Source: Rodentibacter sp. Ppn85
GTDB taxonomy: Bacteria > Pseudomonadota > Gammaproteobacteria > Enterobacterales > Pasteurellaceae
Direction: 5' to 3'
DNA length: 64,000 bases
Assembly (NCBI RefSeq): GCF_001999335.1
Contig: NZ_MLHS01000013.1
Location: 1 to 64,000, forward strand
The translations under genes and the position numbers were made by a program. Shown here one piece after another: positions 10,000 through 20,681 of the stretch; position 1 is the stretch's first letter, and the number at the start of each line of letters is the position of its first letter. Below the pieces are notes generated by a model that made no database searches, was not told the DNA's origin, and saw nothing but the letters and a program-made list of their open reading frames with translations.

Positions 10000-11289
10000 T
10001 TATTTCCCATATTCCTGCATTAAGGCATTAATCATACCTTGTGTAAGTTGAGACAATTCTTCATCTTGAATAATAAAAGGCGGCATCACATAAACCAATT
10101 TTCCGAAAGGGCGAATCCATACACCATTTTCCACAAAACGCGGAACAAGCGTTTTCATATTCACCTCATCCTGCATTTCTACTACGCCAATTGCACCTAA
10201 TACCCTTACATCTTTAACATAATGTTTTTCTGCCAATGGTGAAAGCTGCCGACGCAATACTTTTTCAATATGTCGAACCCGCTCTTGCCACGAACTTTCC
10301 AGCAATAAACGAATGGATTCGGAAGCAATAGCGCAAGCTAAAGGATTTGCCATAAAAGTCGGGCCATGCATAAAGCATTTCGCTTCACCGCTGCATATTA
10401 CTTCCGCAATTGTTTCTGTTGTTACGGTTGCCGATAAGGTTAAATAACCGCCTGTCAAAGCCTTGCCAATACACATAATATCGGGAGAAATTCCGGCATG
10501 CTCTGCGGCAAATAATTTACCGGTACGTCCAAAACCGGTTGCAATTTCATCAAAAATTAACAAAACACCGTATTCACGACATAACTCTTGAGCTTTAATA
10601 AGGTATTCCGGCGAATAAAAATACATACCGCCCGCCCCTTGCACTATCGGCTCTAAAATTAAGGCGGCGATTTCTTTATGATGTGTTTGCAATAAATCTG
10701 CAAGGGGGGCAATGGCACGATCATCCCAAGGTTCATAAAATGTGATACAAGGCTGAGGCAAAAAATATTGAACAGGTAAACTTTGCTGAAATAGATGATG
10801 CATACTGGTTATCGGATCACAAACCGACATGGCATTCCAAGTATCGCCATGATAACCGGAACGGATCGTGGCAAATTTTTGTCGTTGTGGTTCACCTTTC
10901 GCATATTGATATTGAATAGCCATTTTCATTGCCACTTCAACGGCTACCGAGCCGCTATCGGCGAAAAAAATTTTATCCAGTCCCGCCGGTAATATTTTCA
11001 CCAATAGTTGCGCCAATTCTACTGCCGGTGCATGGGTAAAACCACCAAACATAATATGGCTCATGCGGGCTAATTGATTTTGTGCAGCCTGATTTAAACG
11101 CGGGTGATTATAACCGTGTAACGCAGCCCACCAAGAGGACATCCCATCAATTAACGTTTGCCCGTTTTTGAGTCTAATCTTCACGCCATCGGCACCCTCT
11201 ACCGCATACAAGGGCATATCGGAATAAATCGAAGAATACGGATGCCAAATATGCCGATGATCAAAAGCCAAAAGTTGTTGTTCGTTCAT
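10000..11289 (-). CDS. bioA: Adenosylmethionine-8-amino-7-oxononanoate aminotransferase
   Basis: BioA transfers an amino group from S-adenosylmethionine to make 7,8-diaminopelargonate. It is a 429-aa class III aminotransferase. HIWHPYSS at the start, [13 protein letters not shown], the [15 protein letters not shown] segment, [12 protein letters not shown] and the PLP lysine in [11 protein letters not shown] are all present. It starts 26 nt after lolC, with no room for a BirA-controlled promoter of normal size, so the bio genes probably depend on transcription from upstream. Confidence 0.94.
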   Translation of the reverse strand: MNEQQLLAFDHRHIWHPYSSIYSDMPLYAVEGADGVKIRLKNGQTLIDGMSSWWAALHGYNHPRLNQAAQNQLARMSHIMFGGFTHAPAVELAQLLVKILPAGLDKIFFADSGSVAVEVAMKMAIQYQYAKGEPQRQKFATIRSGYHGDTWNAMSVCDPITSMHHLFQQSLPVQYFLPQPCITFYEPWDDRAIAPLADLLQTHHKEIAALILEPIVQGAGGMYFYSPEYLIKAQELCREYGVLLIFDEIATGFGRTGKLFAAEHAGISPDIMCIGKALTGGYLTLSATVTTETIAEVICSGEAKCFMHGPTFMANPLACAIASESIRLLLESSWQERVRHIEKVLRRQLSPLAEKHYVKDVRVLGAIGVVEMQDEVNMKTLVPRFVENGVWIRPFGKLVYVMPPFIIQDEELSQLTQGMINALMQEYGK

Positions 11290-11315
11290 TCTTTATCTAT
11301 ATCTTATGAAGATTG

Positions 11316-12497
11316 CTATTCATATCTTAAAGCTTCCGCCGGCTCTGTTTTTGCTGCGCGATAAGCAGGATAAATTGTTGATAATAAAGATAACAACAAA
11401 GAAAACAGAATAACAATGACCACTTGCATCGGTTCGATTGATGTCGGTAGAAAAACACCATTCGGATTGACCGCACTTACTATCTCTGCCAGATTTAATG
11501 TCATCAGCACGCCGAATAAACTTCCAATCAACGTACCAACCATTCCCACTAACAAGCCTTGGTAAATAAACACCGAACTCACCTGAGATTTTGTTAGCCC
11601 TTGAGTTTGTAAAATTGCAATTTCCCCTTGCTTATCCACCACCATCAGGCTCAAAGATGTAACGATATTAGAAATCGCCACGACAATAATCAAGCTAATC
11701 AACAGCCCCATCATATTTTTTTCCATACGCACGGCTTGAAAAAATTCGCCTTTTTGCACACGCCAATCGTTGATTTGATAATGAGGAAAATAATCAGGCA
11801 ATTCAGTAATTAAGAAAGGATCGGTCAAAAATAAACGATAACCCTGAGCCTGCTCCGGCTGAATACGCATTAATCGCCCAATATCCGATAAATTGGCAAA
11901 CGCGGTGTAACCCGATACTTCGCTGTTATCGAAATAAATATCGCTCACGGTAAAAAGACGTTGCATTGGCACTCGTCCAAAAGGCGTATATTGACTATTT
12001 TCGGTAATCATTAAACGGATTTTATCGCCTACATTGACATCAAGTTTTTGTGCAAGCTGATCGCCAATCACCAATTTAAATCCGCCCGTCGGCAATGTAT
12101 TAGTAAAATTTGTATTATCCAAAGTTTCTAATAAGGGATCATCAGAAAACGACCGCACACCAATGATTTGTCCCGCACTCACACCTTTGGAGGTTTGATA
12201 AATCACATTTGTGGTATTGATCGGTACGGCTTTTTGCACAAAGTGCGGTAAGTTTTGCAATGATTTTTCCGTAGAAATCGGTTGTTCTTGACGAATAACG
12301 GCGTGAGGAATAGAAGACAGCACCTGCTGCTTTTGATAACCTTCCAAGCCGTTCATTATTGAAAGGACAATAATTAATGCCATCACGCCCAAAACTATGC
12401 CAAAACTGGCAAGATTCGTTACTAATCGCCCAAAACGATCGGCGCTTTTGGCACGCCAGTAACGTAGGGCGATATAAAAAGAAATGGGTAAACTCAT
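11316..12497 (-). CDS. lolC: Lipoprotein-releasing system permease LolC
   Basis: This is the second FtsX-type permease of the LolCDE transporter. The 393-aa protein has an N-terminal helix (VTNLASFGIVLGVMALIIVLS), the MNGLEGYQKQQVLSSIPH segment parallel to LolE, a periplasmic domain and three C-terminal helices ending YPAYRAAKTEPAEAL. It starts 1 nt after the dehydrogenase stop and is followed by the bio genes, so the Lol transporter genes are split by 4.6 kb of biotin genes. LolC rather than LolE is inferred from position. Confidence 0.88.
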   Translation of the reverse strand: MSLPISFYIALRYWRAKSADRFGRLVTNLASFGIVLGVMALIIVLSIMNGLEGYQKQQVLSSIPHAVIRQEQPISTEKSLQNLPHFVQKAVPINTTNVIYQTSKGVSAGQIIGVRSFSDDPLLETLDNTNFTNTLPTGGFKLVIGDQLAQKLDVNVGDKIRLMITENSQYTPFGRVPMQRLFTVSDIYFDNSEVSGYTAFANLSDIGRLMRIQPEQAQGYRLFLTDPFLITELPDYFPHYQINDWRVQKGEFFQAVRMEKNMMGLLISLIIVVAISNIVTSLSLMVVDKQGEIAILQTQGLTKSQVSSVFIYQGLLVGMVGTLIGSLFGVLMTLNLAEIVSAVNPNGVFLPTSIEPMQVVIVILFSLLLSLLSTIYPAYRAAKTEPAEALRYE

Positions 12498-12498
12498 A

Positions 12499-13446
12499 TT
12501 ACTTTTGTTTTAGTTGCGCAACAAAATCTTCGATATTTTGCGTCACTTTTTTCACGAGCGTAATAACGGCACTATCACTTGCCCAAGCAATATGAGGGGT
12601 AATAATTAAGTTCGGTAGAGTTTTTGCCGCAAGAATCAGCGGATTATCTTTTTCCGGCGGTTCTTTAATCATTACATCTATGGCGGCACCGCCTAAATGC
12701 CCGCTTGTTAATGCAGCCAATAAAGCGTTTTCATCCACTAAAGGCCCTCGCCCCGTATTGATTAAAAACGCCCCTTTTTTCATTTGTGACAGGGTTTTAT
12801 CATTGATTAAATTTTCTGTCGTTTGGGTTAACGGACAATGTAAGGTGACAATATCGGCTTGTTTTAATACTTGATCAAAAGGCGTATAACCTTCACGGCA
12901 AGTTGTGGCATCTTTATGCTCTGCGTAAAGCACATTCATTCCCAAGGCTTGTGCCAATCGTCCGACTTCCGTACCCAGACAACCTTTTCCAAAAACGCCA
13001 AGGGTAGAACCCCGAACATCGGTAATGGGATAATCGAAGTAACAAAACTGTTGACTTTCACCCCATTTTGCAGAAATTTGATCACGCAACCAACCGGCAA
13101 GACTGTGTTTTAAAGAAAAAATCAGCCCCATCACATGTTCGGGTACGGTGACGCTGGAATACCCTGTCACGTTTTTGACTTCGACACCTAATTCTTTTGC
13201 CGTAATTAAGTCAATATTATTGGTTCCCGTTGCGGTAATCGCTATGAGTTTAAGTTTTGGCAATTGCGCTAAGGTGTTACGATCAAAAATGACTTTACTT
13301 GTAATCACAATATCCGCATTTTTAGCCCGTTCAATAGTTTGTTCAGCCGAGGTATGAGGATATTCAATCCATTCATGCTCAAAATTCGGGCGGGGAATAG
13401 GAATGTGTTTTGGAATAGCGGTACTGTCTAAAAATACGATTTGCAT
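12499..13446 (-). CDS. D-2-hydroxyacid dehydrogenase (NAD-dependent)
   Basis: A 315-aa member of the D-isomer-specific 2-hydroxyacid dehydrogenase family. The nucleotide-binding loop is GVFGKGCLGTEVGR. Catalytic motifs are the Arg in NTGRGPLVDE, the Glu in IKEPPEKDNP and the His in ITPHIAWAS. The substrate could be hydroxypyruvate/glycerate or a related 2-oxoacid and cannot be decided here. The RBS is AAGGAGAAC. It heads the string that continues into lolC with 1-nt spacing. Confidence 0.88.
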   Translation of the reverse strand: MQIVFLDSTAIPKHIPIPRPNFEHEWIEYPHTSAEQTIERAKNADIVITSKVIFDRNTLAQLPKLKLIAITATGTNNIDLITAKELGVEVKNVTGYSSVTVPEHVMGLIFSLKHSLAGWLRDQISAKWGESQQFCYFDYPITDVRGSTLGVFGKGCLGTEVGRLAQALGMNVLYAEHKDATTCREGYTPFDQVLKQADIVTLHCPLTQTTENLINDKTLSQMKKGAFLINTGRGPLVDENALLAALTSGHLGGAAIDVMIKEPPEKDNPLILAAKTLPNLIITPHIAWASDSAVITLVKKVTQNIEDFVAQLKQK

Positions 13447-13470
13447 AATGTTCTCCTTTTTTAGTTAAAA

Positions 13471-13508
13471 AAGTGCGGTCAAAAATGTTGGTGTTTTTAA
13501 CCGCACTT
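13471..13508 (-). terminator. Inverted uptake-signal terminator after kdsA
   Basis: AAGTGCGGTCAAAAA (13471-13485) and TTTTTAACCGCACTT (13494-13508) pair around an 8-nt loop. Read on the minus strand the stem is followed by TTTTTT, as in a Rho-independent terminator. It begins 5 nt after the kdsA stop. Two oppositely oriented DNA uptake signals form the stem, as is known for Haemophilus genomes. Confidence 0.85.
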
Positions 13509-13513
13509 CGCCA

Positions 13514-15184
<1,671 letters not shown>

Positions 15185-15188
<4 letters not shown>

Positions 15189-16063
15189 CTCTTCCAAAAA
15201 CCGTATGTTACGCGTTCATTGTCGCCATAATCACGCACGGTTGCAATCTCTCGCCAATAATTTTCTGCAAAAATAGACCGCACTTTTTCACCTTGTTGCC
15301 AACCGTGTTCCACCAACAGTGCGCTATTGTCTTTTAAATAAACCGGTGCATGTTCAATAATATGGCGTAAATCCCCATACCCTTGCTCGCAAGCTACTAA
15401 AGCGGACAGCGGCTCAAAACGCACATCGCCTTGTTTTAAATGTTCATCTTTTTCATCAATGTAGGGAGGATTACTCACAATCAAATCAAACTTCCCCTCT
15501 ACCTTTTCAAACCATTTGCTTTGTAAAAAAACCACATTAAGCCGATTTTTTTCCGCATTGGATTTTGCCAATTCCACCGCATTCGGGATCAAATCCACCC
15601 CAATAATTTTTAATTCGGTCTGTTGTTTTTCACAAATCGGTATTAATTCTGATGCCAACGCTAAAGCAATAGCGCCGGTCCCCGTGCCGAGATCCAATAT
15701 GCCAAAGTGCGGTGGATTTTCTTGAAGTTTTTGCCTTGCAATCATCAACGCCCTTTCCACTAAAATTTCCGTATCGGGGCGGGGAATCAAGGTATCTTCA
15801 GACACATTTAGAGAAAGCGACCAAAATTCTTTTTCACCCAAAATATAGGCGACGGGTTCGCCTTTTAAACGACGTGCTAAAAGTGCGGCTAAATCCTCTC
15901 GCAATTCTTCATCAATCTCGGTTTCATCAAAGGCTAAAACTTGGCTGCGAGATTTTCCCGTAGTGTGTTGCAATAAAATCAGCGCCTCATTTTTGCCGTT
16001 TTCATTAGGATTAGCTTGATTTAAGGTTGCTGAGGCTTGTGTCAACCATTGTCGATAATTCAT
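15185..16063 (-). CDS. prmC: Peptide chain release factor glutamine methyltransferase
   Basis: PrmC (HemK) methylates the glutamine of the GGQ motif in release factors RF1 and RF2. The 292-aa protein has a helical N-terminal factor-binding domain. It also has SAM motif ILDLGTGTGAIALALA and the NPPY motif (IVSNPPYIDEKDEHL), which is the catalytic hallmark. It shares one base with the RDD gene stop and overlaps the next gene by a few bases. Its substrate gene prfA lies just upstream. Confidence 0.94.
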
Positions 16064-16518
16064 TATTTTTCGTCTGTTAATACGATAGTGCCGACAATTA
16101 AGTCGGTTAAAGAACGACGATCATCACGTACAAGCGCCACAATCCCACTAATAATGATTAAAAAACTTGTCCACGAAAACAAAAAATCAATAATTTCACG
16201 TCCAATATATTTACCAAATGCTATCGGTTGTTGGGTTTGGTAGTCAAAAACCCGTAATCCCAACCAACGTTTTGCGACAGTTTGCCCATAGTTTTTTATA
16301 AAATAGCCCTGTAAACCTAAACACAGCAGAATAGATAACAAGCCGATAAAATCCCCAAACATAAAACCAATGACGAGTATGAGCCATGAAAGCGCACTAT
16401 TAATCAAACTGGCAAGCCAGCGTTTAAAACGGCTTGCTAATACCGGCGTCGAAGTTTGAGAAAATGAAGAAAATTCCGCATCTTGCATTTTTTTATCCTT
16501 TGGGTTTTCAACTAACAT
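16063..16518 (-). CDS. RDD family membrane protein
   Basis: A 151-aa integral membrane protein. FKRWLASLINSAL near residue 31 is the R..D-like RDD entry motif, and there are about three hydrophobic segments (around residues 37-55, 58-75 and 112-130), with WLGLRVFD between the second and third. RDD proteins are mostly uncharacterised; some have been linked to ion transport. It sits between prfA and prmC where E. coli has ychQ. A hairpin terminator lies between it and prfA. Confidence 0.82.
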   Translation of the reverse strand: MLVENPKDKKMQDAEFSSFSQTSTPVLASRFKRWLASLINSALSWLILVIGFMFGDFIGLLSILLCLGLQGYFIKNYGQTVAKRWLGLRVFDYQTQQPIAFGKYIGREIIDFLFSWTSFLIIISGIVALVRDDRRSLTDLIVGTIVLTDEK

Positions 16519-16535
16519 TTTATTTCTCTCTAAGC

Positions 16536-16566
16536 AAAAAAGAGTATCCGAAACGGATACCCTTGT
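16536..16566 (-). terminator. Terminator after prfA
   Basis: Read on the minus strand, AGGGTATCC and GGATACTCT pair around GTTTC, followed by TTTTTT. It starts directly after the prfA stop, so prfA transcription is at least partly separated from the RDD-prmC group. Confidence 0.75.
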
Positions 16567-16567
16567 T

Positions 16568-17650
16568 TTAGTTATTTTCAGATAATGCCGCCAACTGATC
16601 CGCTTGGTATTCTGTAATGATCGGTTGGATCAGCTCGTCAATTTTTCCGTTCATCACTTCGTCTAAACGATAAATCGTTAAATTAATACGGTGATCGGTA
16701 ACCCGCCCTTGCGGATAGTTATAAGTACGGATTTTATCCGAACGATCGCCCGATCCTAACAGGTTACGGCGCATATCCGTTTGTTCTGCCGCTTGACGTT
16801 CTTGTTCCGCTTGCACAATTCGTGATGCCAATACAGACATCGCTTTGGCTTTATTTTTATGCTGTGAACGTTCGTCTTGACACTCAACCACAATACCCGT
16901 TGGAATGTGAGTAATACGCACCGCAGAATCTGTGGTATTAACGTGTTGTCCGCCGGCTCCCGACGAACGATAAGTATCAATGCGTAAATCGGTGGGATTA
17001 ATTTCCGGCATTTCCGATTCAGGTAGTTCCGGCATCACCGCTACCGTACAGGCGGAGGTATGAATACGTCCTTGAGATTCGGTTTTCGGCACACGTTGCA
17101 CACGATGTCCGCCGGATTCAAATTTCAGCTGACCATATACCGCATCGCCGCTGACTTTCACAATGATTTCCTTATACCCGCCCTGTTCGCTCTCATTGGC
17201 ACTTAATATTTCTACACGCCAACGTTTACTTTCCGCATAACGGCTATACATTCGGAATAAATCGCCCGCAAAAATGCCCGCTTCGTCACCACCGGTTCCG
17301 GCACGAATTTCCAAATAGCAGTTGTATTCGTCATTCGGATCTTTTGGTAATAGAAGAATTTGAAGTTGCTGTTCCACTTCTTCAATTTCCGCTTTGGATT
17401 CTTCAATTTCCATCTGCGCCATTTCTTTCATTTCCGGATCGTCTAATAATATTTTCGCTTCTTCAATATTTTGGTTAAGTTGTGTCCAGCGGTTAAAACA
17501 TTTCACCACGTCCTCAAGTTGTGCATATTCTTTGGAATAGGCACGAAATTTATCTTGATCACTAATCACTGAGGCATCACCAAGTAATGCCTCTAATTCT
17601 TCATAACGTTCTTTTAAACTTTCAAGTTTTGCAATAATGGAATCTTTCAT
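16568..17650 (-). CDS. prfA: Peptide chain release factor 1
   Basis: RF1 recognises UAA and UAG and triggers peptide release. The 360-aa length is typical. The GGQ loop appears in [17 protein letters not shown], and the surrounding [22 protein letters not shown] segment is family-typical. The N-terminal coiled region ([14 protein letters not shown]) is also standard. hemA, which precedes prfA in E. coli, is absent here; the upstream gene is epmC. Confidence 0.96.
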   Translation of the reverse strand: MKDSIIAKLESLKERYEELEALLGDASVISDQDKFRAYSKEYAQLEDVVKCFNRWTQLNQNIEEAKILLDDPEMKEMAQMEIEESKAEIEEVEQQLQILLLPKDPNDEYNCYLEIRAGTGGDEAGIFAGDLFRMYSRYAESKRWRVEILSANESEQGGYKEIIVKVSGDAVYGQLKFESGGHRVQRVPKTESQGRIHTSACTVAVMPELPESEMPEINPTDLRIDTYRSSGAGGQHVNTTDSAVRITHIPTGIVVECQDERSQHKNKAKAMSVLASRIVQAEQERQAAEQTDMRRNLLGSGDRSDKIRTYNYPQGRVTDHRINLTIYRLDEVMNGKIDELIQPIITEYQADQLAALSENN

Positions 17651-17787
17651 AAATTGTCTTAAGTTAAAGCGGAAATAAAACCGGCATATTCTAGCCGATT
17701 TTAGGGAAAATTGACAGTATGCAAAGTGCGATCACAAAAAACAACGTTTTTTGAACGTTAGCTTTGCCGACGGTGGCGAAACCGTAA

Positions 17788-17807
17788 ATAATCACATCAG
17801 TGATTAT
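17788..17807. other. Perfect 8-bp palindrome between epmC and prfA
   Basis: ATAATCAC and GTGATTAT are separated by ATCA, 21 nt past the epmC stop and 138 nt before the prfA start. There is no U tract on either side, so a terminator is not convincing. It could be an operator for an unknown dimeric regulator or a weak hairpin. The rest of the 177-nt gap shows nothing recognisable. Confidence 0.5.
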
Positions 17808-17827
17808 GTATAAAAATAACAGCATTT

Positions 17828-18364
17828 TTAAATACGGGTAACATCAAATTTGCTCAAATCAATACGATCTTCCGTGCCATAAAAATCCGCCAAGGCTTTT
17901 CGTAAGGTTTCCGCCCGTTTCGGTAACCCTTTTTCCGCATAGCTTTTTACCTGTTCATACACGGCTTGTTTAAAAGGTTGGGTATCACCGGGATTACCGT
18001 TGAGATTATCCGCACTGGCAAAATAGCGAAAACCGGCGGCAGTTGCCAAAATCCATTCCAATGCCTGCGGCTTTACCTCGACTTTTTCAAAATCACGCTG
18101 ACGAGCTTCCGAGCGACCGTCCGGCTCATACCAATAACCGAAATCTTCCAGTTTACGGCGTTCTTTGCCGGCAACCAGCCAATGGGCAATTTCATGCAAT
18201 GCGCTGCTATAGAAACCTCGCGCAAAATAAATGGCGTTATAGGGGATATTTTCATTTGCCGGAATGTAAATTGGCTCTTCTCCCCCCTTTACAAGACGGG
18301 TGTTATATTCTTGCTCAAAACATTGATTAAAAATTGCGATAATATCTTCTAATTTATGTTCCAT
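17828..18364 (-). CDS. epmC: Elongation factor P hydroxylase EpmC
   Basis: EpmC hydroxylates the beta-lysyl-lysine of elongation factor P. The 178-aa protein matches the YfcM/EpmC family, with the metal-site region ALHEIAHWLVAGKERR (HExxH) near residue 56 and GYWYEPDGRSE near residue 76. It starts 38 nt after dinB on the same strand. EF-P itself and epmA/epmB are not in the window. Confidence 0.88.
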   Translation of the reverse strand: MEHKLEDIIAIFNQCFEQEYNTRLVKGGEEPIYIPANENIPYNAIYFARGFYSSALHEIAHWLVAGKERRKLEDFGYWYEPDGRSEARQRDFEKVEVKPQALEWILATAAGFRYFASADNLNGNPGDTQPFKQAVYEQVKSYAEKGLPKRAETLRKALADFYGTEDRIDLSKFDVTRI

Positions 18365-18402
18365 AATTCTCTATTACTCATGCTGTAAAGCCTCGGATTA
18401 TA

Positions 18403-19470
18403 TCACCAAAGGGTCATTTGCTCCTGTTTATTTTCTTCCGGTAATGCCACATTTAATCCGACTAAACGTACTGATTTCCCTTGGCTGCGCTGCCAAATTT
18501 GTATAAGTAATTGCTGAAAACTGACCAAGGAAAGCGGCAATCCGGTTTTTTCTAATGTGGTAACTTGAAAATCTTCAAATTTCAGTTTCACCCCGATTTT
18601 ACGAAAAGCCGTCAAAGGGGTATTCGGAGCTACACGTTCAAGGCGGCGAACAAGTTCGGCATACAGGCTGTCCAGTAATGTAATCCCCTGCTCCGACTGA
18701 TCAATATTTTCTGCAAGGGTACGCTCTACACCAACAGATTTACGTTCGCGATGGGCTTGTACTTCACGTTCATCAACGCCATGGCTAAAATCCCAGATTC
18801 GTTTGCCTATTTTGCCAAATTGATTGAGTAATACGGTTTGATCTAATCTTTGGACATCAGCACAGGTTTCAAGCCCCATTTCTAATAAACGCTGTGATGT
18901 GATTTTTCCCACACCGGGGATTTTCTTTAAAGGCAAAGCTTTTACAAATTCCTCCACCTCGTCCGGTTTAATCACAAATTGCCCGTTCGGTTTATTCATA
19001 TCAGAGGCAATTTTGGCAAGAAATTTAAGAGGTGCAACGCCTGCCGATGCCGTCAGTTTGAGTTCATAAAAAATCGCGTGACGAATTTCTTGTGCAATCC
19101 AAGTGGCGGAACCCGAACATTTTTCGCAATCCGTCACATCCAAATAGGCTTCATCTAAAGAAAGAGGCTCAATAATATCGGTATAACGATGAAAAATTTG
19201 ATGAATTTGTGCAGAAACCTGTTTGTATAGCGGCATATTAACAGGCACAAGAATAAGGTGAGGACATTTTTTCACTGCCTGGGCGGTAGGCATCGCACTA
19301 TGCAAACCAAATTTTCGGGCTTCGTAATTACAGGTCGTCAATACCCCTCGTAGGCGCGAATCGCCACCAACCGCAACCGGTTTTCCCTGTAATAAGGGAT
19401 TTTCCCGGATCTCCACCGAAGCATAAAAACAATCCATATCAATGTGAATGATTTTGCGCGTTAAAGACAT
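18403..19470 (-). CDS. dinB: DNA polymerase IV
   Basis: This is a Y-family translesion polymerase. Palm motifs are HIDMDCFYASVE (metal Asp and steric gate) and SLDEAYLDVT (catalytic DE). The helix-hairpin-helix IPGVGKITSQRLLEMG follows, then a little-finger domain, and the end QEQMTLW is a plausible beta-clamp binding peptide of the QxxMxLW type. The 355-aa length is normal. No LexA box was recognised upstream. Confidence 0.95.
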   Translation of the reverse strand: MSLTRKIIHIDMDCFYASVEIRENPLLQGKPVAVGGDSRLRGVLTTCNYEARKFGLHSAMPTAQAVKKCPHLILVPVNMPLYKQVSAQIHQIFHRYTDIIEPLSLDEAYLDVTDCEKCSGSATWIAQEIRHAIFYELKLTASAGVAPLKFLAKIASDMNKPNGQFVIKPDEVEEFVKALPLKKIPGVGKITSQRLLEMGLETCADVQRLDQTVLLNQFGKIGKRIWDFSHGVDEREVQAHRERKSVGVERTLAENIDQSEQGITLLDSLYAELVRRLERVAPNTPLTAFRKIGVKLKFEDFQVTTLEKTGLPLSLVSFQQLLIQIWQRSQGKSVRLVGLNVALPEENKQEQMTLW

Positions 19471-19546
19471 AAAGAAAAGTGCGGTTAAAAAGACGAGGGT
19501 TTAGTATAGCGAAAAGCAAATTACTGTTCAACCATACAGCAAAAAT

Positions 19547-19567
19547 AAACCTGCGCTCGGCAGGTTT
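19547..19567 (-). terminator. Terminator after secreted 164-aa protein gene
   Basis: AAACCTGC and GCAGGTTT pair around a 5-nt loop, followed on the minus strand by ATTTTTGC. It lies 14 nt after the stop at 19581. Confidence 0.65.
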
Positions 19568-19580
19568 ATATCAGAAAGGG

Positions 19581-20075
19581 TTATTTACGTTCATGAAGTT
19601 CTTTTTTGTCATTAAATCGAATAATGCGATCAATCGGATAGACATCAATTCGAGATTGCGGGTTAGTAAACACAGGTCTAAATTTTTCCTCAATTTGGGC
19701 AAACGGAATTTGTAAATTAATGGTGATTGACTTGCCCGGCATTAAGGTGGATTCCAGCTCAAGCTGCATATTTTGACTATGAACAATCTCACGTTTGCTC
19801 ACATAAGCACTTATCCATTGAATATTGGAAATGGGCTTATTTCCGCTATTTGTTACCACATATTTAAACATCACCAAAGCTTGGCCATTGTTATCAATCA
19901 TTAATTGACGATCTTCAACATTAATTGAAACGGCTTGTGAAATAGCTTCTACCTCAGCAACATTCTCTTTTTTGGTTGTTATTTTCGAGGCTGTTTTTGT
20001 GGGTGCAGCCAATGTATTCATCGCGAAAAATAGCGATACCATTGAAACAGCAATAAAAGGTTTTAAATTTTTCAT
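19581..20075 (-). CDS. Uncharacterised exported protein
   Basis: I do not recognise the family. The 164-aa protein has a clear signal peptide (MKNLKPFIAVSMVSLFFAMNTLAA, cleavage likely after residue 24) and no lipobox. The mature part looks like a beta-sandwich: alternating strands such as ALVMFKYVVTNSGNKPISNIQW and a SITINLQIPF strand, as in proteins whose domain modulates an extracytoplasmic partner. The start has AAGGAAAAA upstream. It stands alone between dinB and the tmRNA gene. Confidence 0.75.
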   Translation of the reverse strand: MKNLKPFIAVSMVSLFFAMNTLAAPTKTASKITTKKENVAEVEAISQAVSINVEDRQLMIDNNGQALVMFKYVVTNSGNKPISNIQWISAYVSKREIVHSQNMQLELESTLMPGKSITINLQIPFAQIEEKFRPVFTNPQSRIDVYPIDRIIRFNDKKELHERK

Positions 20076-20181
20076 TTTATTTTTCCTTAATAAAAAGTGC
20101 TCGAATTCTAACCCAACGCAAAGGATTAATAAATAGGTTCTTTTATTAGGTTCTTTTTTTTGCTACACTTGGCGAAGTTTT

Positions 20182-20546
20182 GGGGCTGATTCTGGATTCG
20201 ACGGGATTAGCAAAGCCCAAGGTGCACGTCGAGGTGCGGTAGGCCTCGTAAATAAACCGCAAAAAAATAGTCGCAAACGACGAACAATACGCTTTAGCAG
20301 CTTAATAACCTGCATTTAGCCTTCGCGCCCCAGCTTCCGCTCGTAAGACGGGGATAACGCGGAGTCAAACCAAAACGAGATCGTGTGGAAGCCGCCGTTT
20401 GAGGATCGAAGCATTAAATTGAATCAAACTGGCTTAAGTTTAGCGTGTCTGTCCGCATACTTAAGTGAAATCAAAGATTGACTAAACGTGTAGTACTGAA
20501 GGTAGAGTAATTTCGGACGCGGGTTCAACTCCCGCCAGCTCCACCA
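20182..20546 (+). ncRNA. ssrA: Transfer-messenger RNA (tmRNA)
   Basis: The RNA begins GGGGCTGATTCTGGATTCGAC and ends with the T-arm GGTTCAACTCCCGCC and CAGCTCCACCA, the tRNA-like half with encoded CCA. The resume reading frame encodes the tag ANDEQYALAA followed by TAA at about 20274-20306. It tags and frees stalled ribosomes together with SmpB. A possible -10, TACACT, lies at 20164-20169; no convincing -35 was found. Confidence 0.97.
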
Positions 20547-20581
20547 AATTGAAATCCAACACAATCCAATAAGAACCGATA

Positions 20582-20615
20582 AAGCCTTGAAAATACTGAC
20601 TTCAAGGCTTTTTTA
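20582..20615 (+). terminator. Terminator after tmRNA
   Basis: AAGCCTTGAA and TTCAAGGCTT form a 10-bp perfect stem around a 9-nt loop, followed by TTTTTA. It lies 35 nt after the tmRNA CCA end. Confidence 0.88.
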
Positions 20616-20681
20616 TTGTCCAATGCGAGCCAATGAGATATTACTAAATCCTTGAGTTTTAGTTATATGTTTACCCTATAT

